Notes under the pieces: model-generated | Told to the model about the DNA's origin: nothing | Database searches by the model: none | The model's input: the letters and a program-made list of their open reading frames with translations, nothing else | Part shown: positions 14,346 to 14,763 of the stretch, piece after piece | How the letters are laid out: the number at the start of each line of letters is the position of its first letter | How positions within the stretch are numbered: the stretch's first letter is position 1 | From: DATFGK01 sp046712825 | GTDB taxonomy: Bacteria > Actinomycetota > AC-67 | Assembly: GCA_046712825.1 (NCBI GenBank) | Contig: JBKKCR010000022.1 | Span: 1 to 14,763 of the forward strand | DNA: 14,763 bases | Reading direction: 5' to 3' | Position numbers and translations under genes: made by a program

Positions 14346-14382
14346 GTTGCGTTTCAGCGCGTATAGCACCTCCAAACGCAAC
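14346..14382. terminator. Inverted repeat GTTGCGTTT/AAACGCAAC after the SDR gene
   Basis: Perfect 9-base arms (14346-14354 and 14374-14382) flank a 19-base spacer, 17 bases after the SDR stop. It could form a terminator-like stem ending the dehydrogenase operon, though no T run follows on the plus strand, or it may be a regulator site next to the KstR-like box. Confidence 0.35.
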
Positions 14383-14400
14383 AGGTCAGGCCCCCCCAGG

Positions 14401-14427
14401 TTGAAAAACTAGAACGTGTTCTATAGG
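14401..14427 (+). promoter_or_regulatory. Promoter of the luciferase-like gene
   Basis: TTGAAA at 14401-14406 and TATAGG at 14422-14427 match housekeeping -35 and -10 elements, with a 15-base spacer (slightly short). Transcription would start near 14434, about 35 bases before the start codon. The KstR-like operator fills the spacer. Confidence 0.5.
14410..14423. promoter_or_regulatory. KstR-type operator TAGAAC-GT-GTTCTA
   Basis: Two perfect inverted 6-base arms around 2 bases match the published KstR consensus TnnAACnnGTTnnA at every fixed position. KstR is the TetR-family repressor of steroid degradation genes in mycobacteria and rhodococci and is released by steroid-CoA intermediates. The site lies between the putative -35 and -10, where binding would block RNA polymerase. 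Another TetR-family regulator with a similar site cannot be excluded. Confidence 0.65.
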
Positions 14428-14468
14428 CTGGCTCAACCGCCTCGAGGGCGGCCAGAAGGGGGACCCGC

Positions 14469-14763
14469 ATGGAGTTCGGCATCTTCCTCCAGGGCCATGT
14501 AGCCCAGCGCAGCCTTGAGAAAGACCCCAACTTCGAGCACACCTCGCTGATGAACGACGTCGCGCTCGCGAAGGCCGCCGACGAGTCGGGGTTCAAATAC
14601 ATCTGGGTCTCCGAGCACCACTTCCTCGACGAGTATTCGCACACCTCGGCGTCCGAGGTCTTCCTCGCGTACCTGGCCGGCGTCACGTACCGCATCCACC
14701 TCGGCTCGGCGTTCTGGAAGATCTCCCCCGCTGTGATCCATCCCGTCCGCGTGGCAGAGCGCG
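14469..14763 (+). CDS. LLM-class flavin-dependent oxidoreductase, N-terminal part (runs off the window)
   Basis: The first 98 residues of a luciferase-like monooxygenase fold are present; the 3' end lies outside the window. It starts at ATG 14469 behind GAAGGGGGA about 6 bases upstream. The sequence begins with the first barrel strand (MEFGIFLQGH), followed by the helix LMNDVALAKAADESGFKYIWVSEHHF and then DEYSHTSASEVFLAYLAGVT and the strand YRIHLGSA. This N-terminus resembles mycobacterial Rv3520c, an F420/flavin-type oxidoreductase in the cholesterol cluster; that is recalled, not aligned. Cofactor (FMN or F420) cannot be decided from this part. It has its own promoter with a KstR-like operator. 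Confidence 0.88.
   Translation, partial: MEFGIFLQGHVAQRSLEKDPNFEHTSLMNDVALAKAADESGFKYIWVSEHHFLDEYSHTSASEVFLAYLAGVTYRIHLGSAFWKISPAVIHPVRVAER

Noticed and set aside
1..14763. Mobile element, CRISPR array, toxin-antitoxin or phage defence cassette
   Set aside because: No transposase, integrase, spaced direct repeats, cas genes or recognisable defence proteins were found on either strand.

Overview
The window is GC-rich DNA with many GTG starts, tightly overlapping gene ends and strongly GC-biased third codon positions. Together with the gene families present (a DUF5995-type secreted protein, a NarL-type regulator, an IpdF-like SDR beside paired acyl-CoA dehydrogenases, a KstR-like operator) this points to a member of the Actinomycetota, probably an uncultured lineage; no marker fixes the genus. 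The first 19 bases are a pure C run that looks like a contig-edge artefact laid over a terminator hairpin.

Region 1 (1-3666) holds a SipW/TasA-type secreted protein on the minus strand, a clean tRNA-Asn(GTT), a 68-aa unknown protein, a metallo-beta-lactamase-fold alkylsulfatase-like gene interrupted in frame by one TAG codon, and an archaeal-type cofactor-independent phosphoglycerate mutase. Region 2 (3671-6970) holds an MFS exporter divergent from a secreted DUF5995 protein, then a roughly 250-base hairpin-rich non-coding stretch between a small and a medium-sized unknown gene on the minus strand.

Region 3 (7029-8784) is a divergent two-component pair: a NarL/LuxR response regulator and a two-TM HisKA-type kinase without a sizeable sensor domain. 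Region 4 (8781-11322) is a minus-strand run. Three of its genes are joined by 4-base stop/start overlaps (lipoprotein, CPBP-family membrane protease, two-TM membrane protein). A 55-aa one-TM protein and an SRPBCC protein lie upstream.

Region 5 (11429-14763) is catabolic. A full-length and a shortened acyl-CoA dehydrogenase, likely the two subunits of a heteromeric enzyme, are followed by an SDR that closely resembles mycobacterial IpdF (Rv3559c). After an intergenic region with a KstR-type operator (TAGAAC-N2-GTTCTA) placed between a -35 and a -10, a luciferase-like monooxygenase begins and runs off the window. The best reading is part of a steroid or steroid-like ring/side-chain degradation locus. 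The most notable points are the KstR-like operator with this gene set, the in-frame amber codon in the MBL gene, the overlapping membrane operon of unknown role, and the structured 6240-6400 stretch.
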